From Bacteroidaceae bacterium (lineage in GTDB: Bacteria > Bacteroidota > Bacteroidia > Bacteroidales > Bacteroidaceae): a stretch of 44,829 bases of DNA. Below the pieces are notes generated by a model. The model saw only the letters and a program-made list of their open reading frames with translations. It had not been told where the DNA came from and did not search any database. Position 1 is the first letter of the stretch. Each line of letters begins with the position of its first letter. This document shows positions 28,442 through 37,470 of this stretch, one piece after another. The position numbers and the translations under genes were made by a program. The DNA is taken from NCBI GenBank assembly GCA_017534535.1, contig JAFXVZ010000039.1:1-44829 (forward strand). Direction: 5' to 3'.

Positions 28442-28488
28442 GTCAAAATCTGTTTAATTGTTCAGTAAATGTGTTATAATTATGCTTG

Positions 28489-28496
28489 CAAAGATA
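28489..28496 (-). promoter_or_regulatory. -7 box for the SDR gene
   Basis: TATCTTTG on the minus strand, exact to TAnnTTTG, 47 bp upstream of the SDR ATG. Confidence 0.65.
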
Positions 28497-28517
28497 AATA
28501 TTTCTCATAGTTTTTTG

Positions 28518-28525
28518 TACCTTTG
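28518..28525 (+). promoter_or_regulatory. trmD -7 box
   Basis: TACCTTTG, exact to TAnnTTTG, 22 nt upstream of the trmD ATG at 28548. Confidence 0.65.
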
Positions 28526-28547
28526 CCATTGAAAATTACAACAATTT

Positions 28548-29225
28548 ATGAGAATAGACATCATTACTGTATATCCGGATATGATTGAGGGTTTCTTCAA
28601 TTGCTCCATTTTGAAGCGGGCACAGAACAAGGGACTGGCTGAAATCCACATCCATAACCTGCGTGACTACACCCTCGACAAGTATCGTAGAGTGGATGAT
28701 TACCCCTTTGGAGGCTTTGCCGGTATGGTGATGAAGATTGAACCAGTGGAACGATGCATCAATGCCCTGAAAGCAGAACGGGATTACGATGAGGTAATCT
28801 TTGTAACCCCTGATGGCGAGCAATTCTGCCAACCCATGGCTAACTCTTTGTCACTCATGCAGAACATCATCATCCTCTGTGGTCATTTCAAGGGCATTGA
28901 CTATCGCATTCGTGAACATTTCATCACGAAGGAAGTAAGCATTGGCGACTATGTCTTGACTGGTGGTGAGTTAGCAGCTGCTGTAATTTCAGATGCCATT
29001 GTACGCATCATTCCAGGTGTTATCAGCGATGAGCAATCAGCCCTCTCCGACTCATTTCAAGACAACCTCTTAGCAGCACCTGTTTACACCCGTCCGTCTG
29101 ATTATAATGGATGGAAAGTGCCTGATGTTCTGCTATCTGGCAATGAAGCCAAAATCAAGGAATGGGAAATGGAGCAATCGCTGGAACGCACCAAACGACT
29201 TCGCCCAGACTTACTAAAGAAATAA
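28548..29225 (+). CDS. trmD: TrmD, tRNA (guanine-N1)-methyltransferase
   Basis: 225 residues. SPOUT-fold with trefoil knot: [28 protein letters not shown], and [19 protein letters not shown] near 130-150. TrmD methylates G37 of tRNAs with a purine at 36. Its genomic neighbours here are not the usual rpsP-rimM-rplS, but a stand-alone trmD is common in Bacteroidetes. An exported GH13 gene follows 26 bp later, on the same strand. Confidence 0.97.
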   Translation: MRIDIITVYPDMIEGFFNCSILKRAQNKGLAEIHIHNLRDYTLDKYRRVDDYPFGGFAGMVMKIEPVERCINALKAERDYDEVIFVTPDGEQFCQPMANSLSLMQNIIILCGHFKGIDYRIREHFITKEVSIGDYVLTGGELAAAVISDAIVRIIPGVISDEQSALSDSFQDNLLAAPVYTRPSDYNGWKVPDVLLSGNEAKIKEWEMEQSLERTKRLRPDLLKK

Positions 29226-29251
29226 CCATTTACGATAAATAATTGGCGATT

Positions 29252-31006
29252 ATGAAAACAAAAACCGTTTTATTAGCATTCGTGGCATCCATGCTACTTC
29301 CCGCTTCCCTCAAGGCGGAAGCAGGACCTGAATGGCTCAAGAAAGCCGTGTTTTATCAAATCTATCCATCCAGCTACATGGATAGCGATGGTAATGGCAT
29401 TGGCGACCTGCCTGGCATCACCTCCAAACTCGACTACCTGCAATCCTTGGGCATCACAGCCCTATGGCTCAACCCTATTTATGTGTCTGGTTGGCAAGAC
29501 GGTGGTTACGATGTGATTGATTTCTACCAGGTTGACCCTCGCTTTGGCACCAACACCGATTTGGTGAACCTTGCCAATGAACTCCACAAGCGTGGCATGA
29601 AGCTTTGCCTCGACCTCGTAGCTGGTCATACCAGTGACAAGAATGAGTGGTTCTTGCAATCAAAAAGTGGTAAAGACCTGCGTTACAGCGATTATTATAT
29701 CTGGACAGACGAAATCACCGATGCTGAGAAAGAGCAAATCAAACGTCGATATGAGGCTCCTGACCCATCAGCAAGTACCATCGGAAGGTTCGTGGAAGCC
29801 AATGCACCTCGTGCCAAATATTACGAGAAGAACTTCTACGAGAGTCAACCAGCCTTGAACTACGGCTATGCCAACCCTGACCCTAATCATCCTTGGGAAC
29901 AACCTGTTACGGCACCTGGCCCTCAGGCAACCCGTCAAGAGCTCAAAAGCATCATGACCTTCTGGTTCAGCAAGGGTGTCGATGGTTTCCGTGTGGACTT
30001 GGCATCATCGTTGGTGAAGAATGATCCTGATAAGAAAGAAGTCAGCAAACTCTGGCAAGAGATGCGCCAATGGCGAGACAAGCATTTCCCTGACAGGGCC
30101 CTGATTGCAGAGTGGTTTAATCCCGAACAATCCCTGCCTGCAGGCTTCGACATCGATTTCTACCGCATAGGTGGACGAGGCGCTTCTGCTGTCAACTTGT
30201 TCAGACTCAACACTAACAACGCCTTTGGTGGTGGCAACTCTCCCAAGGCTTACTTCGACAGGGCTGGACAAGGTGAGGTCAAGGGTTTCGTTGATGCTTT
30301 CGACAAGACGTACTCTAATACTCGTGAATATGGCTATTTGTCATTGCCTACAGGTAACCATGATTCCGAACGTATGAGCCAAGATCCTCGTACCATACAA
30401 GACCTCAAGGTGGCGATGACCTTCCTGCTTACCCTGCCTGGTACACCTTTTATATATTATGGCGATGAGATTGGCATGAAGCAACAATTTGGTTTACCCA
30501 GCAAGGAAGGAAGCAATGCCCGTTCTGGTTGCAGAACACCTATGCAATGGTCTGATAATGAAACAGCTGGATTCTCTACGGCAAGCGTGGATAAACTTTA
30601 TCTTCCCGTAGCAACGGAAAATGGCTACATCACCGTTGAAGCCGAGGAGAAAGACCCCAACTCACTGCTCAACTATGTGAAAGGTTTGTTGAAAATACGT
30701 CGAGACTCTGAGGCTTTGAATAACGATGGCTCTTGGTCTTATGTGGGAAAGACAGAACAACCCTACCCCATGGTTTATCGTCGTAGCTCCGATTACGAAG
30801 ATTATATCATTGCCTTGAATCCCAGTGGCAAGAAGGTGAAGACCACCATCAACGCCCAAGGAGCTGCCAGATCTGCCGTTGTCTATTCCACAGGTAAAGG
30901 CACTTATAAGATTCAACCCAAGGGAAAAGGAGACATCATTACCCTTGACCCTTGCAGCGCCATAATAGTGAAATTAGAGGGATGTCAGCAATGTGAAGAG
31001 AAATAA
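29252..31006 (+). CDS. Exported GH13 alpha-glucosidase/alpha-amylase family enzyme
   Basis: 584 residues from ATG 29252 (an in-frame TTG lies three codons earlier). A signal peptide covers about 1-23. The GH13 barrel is intact: region II GFRVDLA with nucleophile Asp249, region III ALIAEWF with acid/base Glu287, region IV TGNHDSER with Asp371. Region I reads DLVAGHT, where most GH13 enzymes have an Asn before the His. A C-terminal beta-domain closes the protein. The substrate is presumably an alpha-1,4 or alpha-1,6 oligosaccharide, in the periplasm. Its placement between trmD and an SDR is unusual, without susC/susD neighbours. Confidence 0.88.
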   Translation: MKTKTVLLAFVASMLLPASLKAEAGPEWLKKAVFYQIYPSSYMDSDGNGIGDLPGITSKLDYLQSLGITALWLNPIYVSGWQDGGYDVIDFYQVDPRFGTNTDLVNLANELHKRGMKLCLDLVAGHTSDKNEWFLQSKSGKDLRYSDYYIWTDEITDAEKEQIKRRYEAPDPSASTIGRFVEANAPRAKYYEKNFYESQPALNYGYANPDPNHPWEQPVTAPGPQATRQELKSIMTFWFSKGVDGFRVDLASSLVKNDPDKKEVSKLWQEMRQWRDKHFPDRALIAEWFNPEQSLPAGFDIDFYRIGGRGASAVNLFRLNTNNAFGGGNSPKAYFDRAGQGEVKGFVDAFDKTYSNTREYGYLSLPTGNHDSERMSQDPRTIQDLKVAMTFLLTLPGTPFIYYGDEIGMKQQFGLPSKEGSNARSGCRTPMQWSDNETAGFSTASVDKLYLPVATENGYITVEAEEKDPNSLLNYVKGLLKIRRDSEALNNDGSWSYVGKTEQPYPMVYRRSSDYEDYIIALNPSGKKVKTTINAQGAARSAVVYSTGKGTYKIQPKGKGDIITLDPCSAIIVKLEGCQQCEEK

Positions 31007-31036
31007 ATAACAAATCAACCATAAAGCAACAATAAG

Positions 31037-31792
31037 ATGAACAAGATTGTACTGATTACAGGTGCCACAAGCGGTATAGGCCTTGCATGTGCCAGAAAAT
31101 TTGCAGCTAATGGCGACAAGCTAATCCTCACTGGGAGAAATGAAGTACGCCTTTCCGAGATTCAAGAAGAACTCACTGCGCAAGGTGCTGAGGTCATAAC
31201 CCTCACTTTCGATGTGAGAGACCGTGAGAAAGCCACCAGTTGTTTAAACACCTTGCCTCAGGATTGGCAAAATATTGACGTGCTGGTGAATAATGCTGGT
31301 TTGGCATTGGGTTTGGAACCAGAATATGAGGGTAGTTTCGACGATTGGGAAACTATGATTGACACCAATATCAAGGGTTTGCTCACAATGACCCGCCTCG
31401 TGGTTCCAGGTATGGTGGCTCGCGAAAGTGGACACATCATCAACATCGGCTCTGTGGCAGGCGATGCGGCTTACGCTGGTGGCAATGTATATTGCGCCAC
31501 GAAAGCAGCTGTTAAGGCTCTCAGCGATGGCTTGCGCATCGATGTGGCGAACACCCCTATCCGTGTGACCAACCTGAAGCCAGGCCTTGTGGAAACCAAC
31601 TTCAGCAACACCCGTTTTCATGGTGACACCAATCGCGCTTCCAATGTTTATAAAGGCATCAAGCCCCTTACTGGCGACGACATTGCCGATGTGGCCGTCT
31701 ATGCCTCCAATGCACCTGCCCATGTGCAGATTGCAGAAGTGCTGATCTTGGCAACCCACCAAGCCAATGGTAGTGTGATAGTTAGAAAATAA
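31037..31792 (+). CDS. SDR-family NADP-dependent oxidoreductase (YdfG-like)
   Basis: 251 residues: TGATSGIG (7-14), NNAGLALG, and the active-site INIGSVAGDAAYAGGNVYCATKAAV with Ser, Tyr and Lys in normal spacing. The pattern resembles the YdfG/serine-dehydrogenase subgroup that reduces 3-hydroxy acids or malonic semialdehyde. Same strand as the GH13 gene (30 bp gap) and followed after 3 bp by the small exported protein, so an operon is likely. Confidence 0.85.
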   Translation: MNKIVLITGATSGIGLACARKFAANGDKLILTGRNEVRLSEIQEELTAQGAEVITLTFDVRDREKATSCLNTLPQDWQNIDVLVNNAGLALGLEPEYEGSFDDWETMIDTNIKGLLTMTRLVVPGMVARESGHIINIGSVAGDAAYAGGNVYCATKAAVKALSDGLRIDVANTPIRVTNLKPGLVETNFSNTRFHGDTNRASNVYKGIKPLTGDDIADVAVYASNAPAHVQIAEVLILATHQANGSVIVRK

Positions 31793-31795
31793 CAC

Positions 31796-32125
31796 ATGAA
31801 AAAGCTCATCCTTTTGCTGATATGGATGACAGCCTCTATCTTGCCCATCATGGCAGATGATACGGTTCGAGAAGGACAATCTGTGGTACTTACTGAGGAT
31901 TGTTATGGAACTGTGGTGCCTGAAACGCTTGACAAATTGGTGGAGTACAGTCGAAATGACAACTTCGACATGTTCTCCACCTTCTTCAAGTTCGGCTATG
32001 CCATCTTCCTCGACAAAGATACGCCAGCCACCGTCATCAAGACCCAGCAAAACAAAGTCCTGCTGAAATTCCCCAACCACATGCAGTTTTGGGTGTTTGA
32101 TAATATGGTTAAAGCTCAGAAATAG
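31796..32125 (+). CDS. Small exported protein, unknown
   Basis: 109 residues. A signal peptide ends near IMADD (about 21). The mature part is acidic with motifs GQSVVLTEDCYGTVV and DTPATVIKTQQNKVLLKFP, a beta-rich sequence of SH3-like appearance. One cysteine after the signal is not lipobox-placed. I do not recognise a family. It starts 3 bp after the SDR stop and probably ends the trmD-GH13-SDR operon. It ends 12 bp before a convergent GNAT gene. Confidence 0.7.
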   Translation: MKKLILLLIWMTASILPIMADDTVREGQSVVLTEDCYGTVVPETLDKLVEYSRNDNFDMFSTFFKFGYAIFLDKDTPATVIKTQQNKVLLKFPNHMQFWVFDNMVKAQK

Positions 32126-32137
32126 AGATTCTAACCA

Positions 32138-32623
32138 TTATATTGTCCTCAAGCTATATTCCAATTCTATTTCGTGTTTCAGGGGGATACCATCATTGCC
32201 AATCAAAGGGATGGAAGGCTTGAGTTTTCTGGCCACATCAACAGCATTACGATGAATCTTCACCAACTCAAATCCATGCTTCTGGTAAAACCTGAGGGCA
32301 TTAAGATTATCATTTGTAGTAATCACCTTGATTCTTTTGCACCTGCAATCCTTAGCCTTGTCAATGGTCTCATTCAGCAAAACCGTCCCCACTCCCCTCT
32401 TTTTATGGACACTATCTAAAGAAAGAATCTCCATTTCATCATTGACGATACGATAGGTAATCAATCCGATGATTTCATTCCCATCTGTAGCATACCATCC
32501 ATCGGCAGTACCCATGTCTATGAGCTCTCCGTGTACTGCCATCTGCATGGAAAACCATTGACGCACAATAAATGCATCAACTTTCCCCCTATCCTCTTGC
32601 CTTATCTTTTCAACTTTCATCAT
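32138..32623 (-). CDS. GNAT-family N-acetyltransferase
   Basis: 161 residues, start at either of two adjacent ATGs (32623, 32620). GNAT motif A is SLDSVHKKRGVGTVLLNET (acetyl-CoA loop KKRGVG), and the motif-B region ALRFYQKHGFELV follows. Substrate unknown. A TAATTTTG box at 32650-32643 lies upstream. Convergent with the small exported protein. Confidence 0.85.
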   Translation of the reverse strand: MMKVEKIRQEDRGKVDAFIVRQWFSMQMAVHGELIDMGTADGWYATDGNEIIGLITYRIVNDEMEILSLDSVHKKRGVGTVLLNETIDKAKDCRCKRIKVITTNDNLNALRFYQKHGFELVKIHRNAVDVARKLKPSIPLIGNDGIPLKHEIELEYSLRTI

Positions 32624-32642
32624 AATTCCTCATTATCTTTTG

Positions 32643-32650
32643 CAAAATTA
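32643..32650 (-). promoter_or_regulatory. -7 box for the GNAT gene at 32138
   Basis: TAATTTTG on the minus strand, exact to TAnnTTTG, 19 bp from the start. The rest of the 311-bp spacer (32624-32934) holds an imperfect AAGCCA/TGGCTT pair, a TACACT-ggcat-AGTGTA palindrome (32738-32754), and a TATCTTCG box before the next gene; no ORF is credible. Confidence 0.6.
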
Positions 32651-32934
32651 CAATTTAGTGAATAAATGCCAAGCCATTTGATTATATATATGAATTCGCA
32701 TAGGTATGAATGGGTGGCTTTTTGCTGGAATTGTATGTACACTGGCATAGTGTAGGCAAACCTTTCCTTCGCTCTTGCCTTACTAAGCATACTCAACCAT
32801 ATATCAATGCAGCTTTATTATAAAAATAAAAGAAAATGAAGAAAAACTGGGAAAACATAGATAAGTTCATAATCTTTTCGTATCTTCGCCAAGGAAAAAC
32901 AACCATTTATTAAGTATCTTAAATCAAATTTGAC

Positions 32935-34818
32935 ATGAAAATGAAAAGACTATTCATGCTGGTGCCTACACTTCTTCTTTCATTGGGGGTGCTGGCTGGA
33001 CAATACCGCAACTTCAGGGCAACGGCATACATCATGGCGGGTGACGTGAATCGCATCGGCACGGTGGAGAACTGGGAAAAGTCGTGGAACGAATTCTCCA
33101 AGAACCTGAAACTGGACAAAGTATATATCGAGACGTTCCGTGATATGACGTACTCGGATGACAAGGCGCTGGATGCTGCCATCAAGTTCTTCCGCTCAAA
33201 GGGTGTGGAGATTTCGGGGGGAATCACCTACAATTGGCGAGGTGGCGTTCGACAGCGCTGGGAGAGCTTCTGCTACAGCAATCCTGAACATCTGGCCATC
33301 ATCAAAGATGTGATTGAGCGAACTGCTGCGCGCTTTGACGAGATTGTGCTTGACGATTATTACTTTACCAATTGTAAGGATGACCTCTGCATCGAGGCGA
33401 AAGGCGACAGGTCGTGGGGAGATTTTCGTTCTGACCTGCTTGACAAGGTGGCACGTGATTACATTGTAGGACCTGCACACCAGGTGAACCCTAACTGCAA
33501 GGTGATTGTAAAATATCCTAACTGGTATGACCATTTCTATGGATTAGGTTTCGACCTGGCTCGTGGACCTTATACCTTCGATGGCGTATATACGGGCACC
33601 GAGACGCGTGACCACACCAGCGAGCAGCATCTGCAGGCGTATGAGAGCTATGGTATTATCCGCTATTTCGAGAATATACGTCCACAGCACAACTTCGGCG
33701 GATGGGTGGATACGGGCGGCGCCTCCTACCCTGACCTCTTCGCTGAGCAACTGTGGCTGACACTCTTTGCCAAGACGCATGAAATAACACTATTCAACTA
33801 TTCGGGCATGACGCGTCCGTTCCGCTCGGTGGAGCGTCCGTGGGCGCAATATGGGCCAACGCTTGACTTGGACGACCTGCGGGCTGAGTCGACTAAGCGT
33901 GGGGTGAGCGAACCTACCTGGGGTCGTGTGGCGGAATATGCTTACCAGAAGATTGACGCTGTGCTGGGGGCATTGGGACAGCCTAAGAGCATTCCTGCCT
34001 ACAAGCCTTACAATGCCGAGGGCGAGGAGTTCCTGCACAACTACATGGGTATGGCGGGTGTGCCTGTAGAGATTGTGCCTGAGTTCCCTACCAAGGGCAA
34101 TATGGTGTTGCTGACCGAGGCTGCTGCTGCCGACAAGGACATTCTGGCGAAGATGAAGGCGCACCTGAAAAAAGGGGGTGACATCGTGGTGACTTCGGGC
34201 TTCTACTCAGCAATGCAGGACAAGGGCATCAAGGGTATCTTCGAGATGCAGGCAACTGGACGCAAAGCTACCATTGACACAGTGGTTACTGCAGGTCCGT
34301 TTGGTAACCGAGGCCCTGCCCTCAAAACGGAGGTGCCGATGACCATTCCTGTCTTTACTTACTTCACCAACGATTCGTGGGAGATGATATCTACCTTGGA
34401 ATATGGCAACGGATGGCCGTTGCTGCACCACAGTGTCTTCTCTGAGGGCAATATCTATGTGTGGATCATTCCTGACAACCACAGTCACCTGTATGCGCTT
34501 CCTGACCAGGCGCTGAACCTGATTCGCAAGACGGCCTCTCGTGACCTGGGTGTGTATATGGAGGGGCCTTCGCAAGTGGCTTTCTTCAACTATGACAACG
34601 GTACCTTTGCCGTTCATTCTTTCCACGATACGCCTGTAGAGGTGTCATTTGTGCTTGACAAAGGCAATGGGCTCTCTGACATCGCCTCTGGGGAGAAGAT
34701 CAACGGCGAGAAGCGCAACTTCACACCTGTGAACGGACATCCGAGGGAGAACCGTCAGGAGACTGTTGTAAAGGTGACGGTTCCTCCTCATTCGTTCAGG
34801 GCTTTCCGCATGCTTTAA
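32935..34818 (+). CDS. Secreted protein, possible glycoside-hydrolase-like barrel, function unknown
   Basis: 627 residues. Signal peptide near 1-22 (LLLSLGVLAGQ). The N-terminal 300 residues alternate beta-strand and helix patterns with acidic motifs at strand ends (DEIVLDDYYFTN, FDGVYTGTETRD), which resembles a TIM-barrel glycosidase; no catalytic pair is assigned. Residues about 370-480 look like a Rossmann/GATase-like segment (GNMVLLTEAAAADKDILAK), as in beta-galactosidase trimerisation domains, and the C-terminus is beta-rich (VKVTVPPHSFRAFRML). Codon and base use are clearly more G+C-rich than neighbours. A weak TATCTTCG box is about 50 bp upstream. Family not recognised. Confidence 0.65.
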   Translation: MKMKRLFMLVPTLLLSLGVLAGQYRNFRATAYIMAGDVNRIGTVENWEKSWNEFSKNLKLDKVYIETFRDMTYSDDKALDAAIKFFRSKGVEISGGITYNWRGGVRQRWESFCYSNPEHLAIIKDVIERTAARFDEIVLDDYYFTNCKDDLCIEAKGDRSWGDFRSDLLDKVARDYIVGPAHQVNPNCKVIVKYPNWYDHFYGLGFDLARGPYTFDGVYTGTETRDHTSEQHLQAYESYGIIRYFENIRPQHNFGGWVDTGGASYPDLFAEQLWLTLFAKTHEITLFNYSGMTRPFRSVERPWAQYGPTLDLDDLRAESTKRGVSEPTWGRVAEYAYQKIDAVLGALGQPKSIPAYKPYNAEGEEFLHNYMGMAGVPVEIVPEFPTKGNMVLLTEAAAADKDILAKMKAHLKKGGDIVVTSGFYSAMQDKGIKGIFEMQATGRKATIDTVVTAGPFGNRGPALKTEVPMTIPVFTYFTNDSWEMISTLEYGNGWPLLHHSVFSEGNIYVWIIPDNHSHLYALPDQALNLIRKTASRDLGVYMEGPSQVAFFNYDNGTFAVHSFHDTPVEVSFVLDKGNGLSDIASGEKINGEKRNFTPVNGHPRENRQETVVKVTVPPHSFRAFRML

Positions 34819-34836
34819 CTGGCTGTATAAAGAGAG

Positions 34837-34873
34837 AGAGTTCGGTAAGCTAACAACTTATCGGACTCTTTTT
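34837..34873 (+). terminator. Terminator after the G+C-rich secreted protein gene
   Basis: AGAGTTCGGTAAG (34837-34849) pairs with CTTATCGGACTCT (34857-34869), with two G-T wobbles, and is followed by TTTTT. Located between this gene and convergent pyrD. Confidence 0.75.
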
Positions 34874-34889
34874 ATTTTCCCAATGATTG

Positions 34890-35801
34890 CTATACCTCCA
34901 ATGCACCGATGATTTCCTTCACGGACTTGAAACCATGACGGTCGAGATATTCATTGATGCCATCAACTACCTTGACGGTTACGGCAGGGTCGATGAAGTT
35001 GGCAGTGCCCAACTCAACAGCTGTGGCACCAGCCAAGAGGAATTCAATGGCATCGGTGGCATTCATGATGCCGCCCAAACCCACCACAGGTACCTTGACA
35101 GCCTTGGCCACCTGCCATACCATACGCAGGGCTACTGGTTTAACACAGGGTCCTGACAACCCGCCTGTTACGGTGGAAAGTAAAGGCTTACGACGTTCTG
35201 CATCTATCGCCATGCCAAGCATTGTATTGATGAGAGACACGCTATCAGCGCCAGCACCTTCTACGGCCTTGGCAATCTCAGTGATGTCTGTCACATTAGG
35301 CGTCAGCTTCACGATGAGTGTCTTGTGATAGGCCTTGCGAACGGCAGAAACCACCTCGGCAGCTGCCTCTGGGTGCACACCAAAGGTCATGCCACCATGC
35401 TTCACATTCGGGCAAGAAATGTTGAGCTCAATAGCAGGAATCTTGGGCAGCTCGTCGATGATGGCAGCAGTTTCGCTATAATCTTCCACAGATGACCCTG
35501 ATACATTTACAATGACGTTGGTATCCAAGTGCTTCAAACGGGGATAGATATGCTCTACAAAATGATGAACGCCCTTATTTTGAAGCCCCACTGCATTCAG
35601 CATGCCCATGGGCGTTTCAGCCATACGGGGATAAGGATTACCCTCACGAGGATGCAAGGTGGTACCTTTCACAATGAAGCCCCCCAAACGCGTAAGGTCG
35701 ATGAAATCAGCGAATTCCTCGCCATAACCAAATGTTCCTGAAGCTGTGAGCACGGGATTCTTGAGCTCCAGCTTGCCAATGTTTACACTTAAATCTGCCA
35801 T
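34890..35801 (-). CDS. pyrD: PyrD, dihydroorotate dehydrogenase class 1B catalytic subunit
   Basis: 303 residues from ATG 35801 ([18 protein letters not shown]), chosen over an upstream frame extension that has no family similarity. Flavoprotein TIM-barrel with TASGTFGYG, catalytic Cys in [21 protein letters not shown], and the FMN-phosphate region [19 protein letters not shown]. The presence of pyrK right before it marks the class 1B NAD-linked heterotetramer. It oxidises dihydroorotate to orotate in pyrimidine synthesis. Its start overlaps the pyrK stop by 13 bp, so the subunits are translationally coupled. Confidence 0.96.
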   Translation of the reverse strand: MADLSVNIGKLELKNPVLTASGTFGYGEEFADFIDLTRLGGFIVKGTTLHPREGNPYPRMAETPMGMLNAVGLQNKGVHHFVEHIYPRLKHLDTNVIVNVSGSSVEDYSETAAIIDELPKIPAIELNISCPNVKHGGMTFGVHPEAAAEVVSAVRKAYHKTLIVKLTPNVTDITEIAKAVEGAGADSVSLINTMLGMAIDAERRKPLLSTVTGGLSGPCVKPVALRMVWQVAKAVKVPVVGLGGIMNATDAIEFLLAGATAVELGTANFIDPAVTVKVVDGINEYLDRHGFKSVKEIIGALEV

Positions 35802-36565
35802 AACAAGTCGTTTATATTGAAAACAGGACCTTCTGTACATACACACACATTACCGTCTTTGGTATTTTCTACGCAACACAGACATGCGCCTAAGCCACAA
35901 GCCATCTTGTTTTCCAAGGACACCTCGCAGGTGATGTTGTGTGCCTTGGCAAACTTTGCCACCGCCACCATCATAGGCTTAGGGCCACAGCAACAGATGC
36001 GGTCGAAGGTTTGATTCTGCAACACAGAGTGCTGAGTGACAAATCCTTGTTCACCATAACTCCCATCTTCTGTGGTACAATACACATCTCCAAATTGACC
36101 GAATTCATCGAGTTGCAGAAGCATATTGGCGGTACGTGCACCCAACAAGAAAGCAGGGCGAATGCCCATCTTTGTGAGTTGCTCACCGAAGTAGAGCATA
36201 GGAGCAGTGCCAGCACCACCACCCACGAGCAGGAGCTTCTCAGTGGTTTGTTTGGGCATGGTAAAGCCGTTGCCCAAAGGTAGGAGCACATTCACCATCT
36301 CGCCTATAGCAAGGGATGCCAGGCGATGGGTACCTTCGCCCACCAGCTGAATCAAGAACCAAACATCGTTATTGATCCTGTCCACGAAATTGATGGAGAT
36401 GGGACGACGCAGGAAAGTGTTTGGGGCACCATCCACACGGATTTCAGCAAACTGTCCGGGTAGCATATCAGGCAAGGATTCATTGCCTCGCAGTTTCAAA
36501 AGGGTGAACTGAGGTGCTAAACGGGTATTTTCTACCACTTTTAGGTCTAATAGGTATTTCTTCAT
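35789..36565 (-). CDS. pyrK: PyrK, dihydroorotate dehydrogenase electron-transfer subunit
   Basis: 258 residues. Ferredoxin-reductase-like FAD domain (FLRRPISIN at 51-59), NAD-binding [13 protein letters not shown] at about 111-123, and a C-terminal [2Fe-2S] site with Cys223, Cys228, Cys231 and Cys243 (CGLGACLCC ... CVCTEGP). It passes electrons from PyrD to NAD. A TATCTTTG box is at 36595-36588, so pyrKD has its own promoter 53 bp after the XRE regulator gene. Confidence 0.94.
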   Translation of the reverse strand: MKKYLLDLKVVENTRLAPQFTLLKLRGNESLPDMLPGQFAEIRVDGAPNTFLRRPISINFVDRINNDVWFLIQLVGEGTHRLASLAIGEMVNVLLPLGNGFTMPKQTTEKLLLVGGGAGTAPMLYFGEQLTKMGIRPAFLLGARTANMLLQLDEFGQFGDVYCTTEDGSYGEQGFVTQHSVLQNQTFDRICCCGPKPMMVAVAKFAKAHNITCEVSLENKMACGLGACLCCVENTKDGNVCVCTEGPVFNINDLLWQI

Positions 36566-36587
36566 AACATGATCTGTTTATGAAGAG

Positions 36588-36595
36588 CAAAGATA
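36588..36595 (-). promoter_or_regulatory. pyrKD -7 box
   Basis: TATCTTTG on the minus strand, exact to TAnnTTTG, 22 bp upstream of the pyrK ATG. Confidence 0.65.
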
Positions 36596-36618
36596 CGGTT
36601 TTCTATCCAATAAACCAA

Positions 36619-37074
36619 CTATTTGTTGGGTGTAAATGTCTCGTAAGTGCCATCATCGAAGAAAATGCGTATTTCTTCAATTTTGCGTGCAGGCTTATCT
36701 TTATAGATAATCTCCTGTTTTACAATAGTGTTATCTGTGTTTTTAGGACTTTCTGACGGAATTTCCTTGCGATTTTCTCCATCAGTCATACTCTTGGTGG
36801 ATTTTATGAGATTGTCATCGAAGAGAGTGCCGGTAAACAACGAGTCGGGGTTGTCTTTCACCATCATGCCTTCACCAGTAAGCAACCAATTAAGGTCGAT
36901 GTCTGGATAGGTGTCATGCAGACGCAACAAGACCTCCGCACTGGGGTATTTGTTCCTGCCATTGAGGATGTGGGAGATGGTAGCAGGGGCTACTCCAATT
37001 TGTTCAGCAAAGTTGCCAGGTGTGAGCTTTACTCGCTCCAAAATCATCTTCAGTCGTTCTATAATGGTCATCAT
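36619..37074 (-). CDS. XRE-family helix-turn-helix regulator
   Basis: 151 residues. HTH_3 domain at about 4-58: LKMILERVKLTPGNFAEQIG, recognition helix VAPATISHILNGRNKYPS. A TGEG region and a lysine/acidic tail (about 90-151) without a clear ligand domain follow. Likely DNA-binding transcription factor. Two identical palindromes TACAATTGTA flank its promoter, one in its 5' leader (37085-37094), suggesting autoregulation. It lies upstream of pyrKD on the same strand and could affect those genes too (inference). Confidence 0.85.
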   Translation of the reverse strand: MMTIIERLKMILERVKLTPGNFAEQIGVAPATISHILNGRNKYPSAEVLLRLHDTYPDIDLNWLLTGEGMMVKDNPDSLFTGTLFDDNLIKSTKSMTDGENRKEIPSESPKNTDNTIVKQEIIYKDKPARKIEEIRIFFDDGTYETFTPNK

Positions 37075-37084
37075 TTTGGAAAAC

Positions 37085-37178
37085 TACAATTGTAAAAGGT
37101 TTTAATCTTGTTACAAAGATAGTGTTTTTCTTCTACAAGTGCAAATATTTCGATATAAATATAGCTTGTACAATTGTA
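37085..37178 (-). promoter_or_regulatory. XRE gene promoter flanked by TACAATTGTA palindromes
   Basis: Minus strand TTTG (37145-37142), 20 nt, TATCTTTG (37121-37114) is a full promoter. The 10-bp palindrome TACAATTGTA occurs at 37085-37094 (leader) and 37169-37178 (upstream). This arrangement is typical of an autorepressor operator pair. Confidence 0.7.
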
Positions 37179-37470
37179 ATAAATATAAGATACAAATATA
37201 GGAGTTATCAATGTAAATGGCATCAGAAATGTCAAAATACACATGGAAATTGATTTAATAAAATTAATTATTAAGCTGAAATATAAGTGAATAACAATAT
37301 AAATTGATGGTGTTTTTGCTATTGAATACAAAAATACTATAAAGAATGCCCAAAATACGATTGTTTAGTTTAATAAAATTATACAAAGTATTGGGTTTAA
37401 GGCATATAAACAACGAAATGCAATTGCTTAACAACCATACATGGGTAGCTATTCATGTCAATTTTATATG

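Noticed and set aside
31244-32080. 278-codon minus-strand frame
   Set aside because: Spans antisense of two genes (SDR and small exported protein) with no support.
37071-37331. 86-codon minus-strand frame upstream of the XRE gene
   Set aside because: It runs across the XRE promoter and operator palindromes; A+T-rich composition makes open frames likely by chance.
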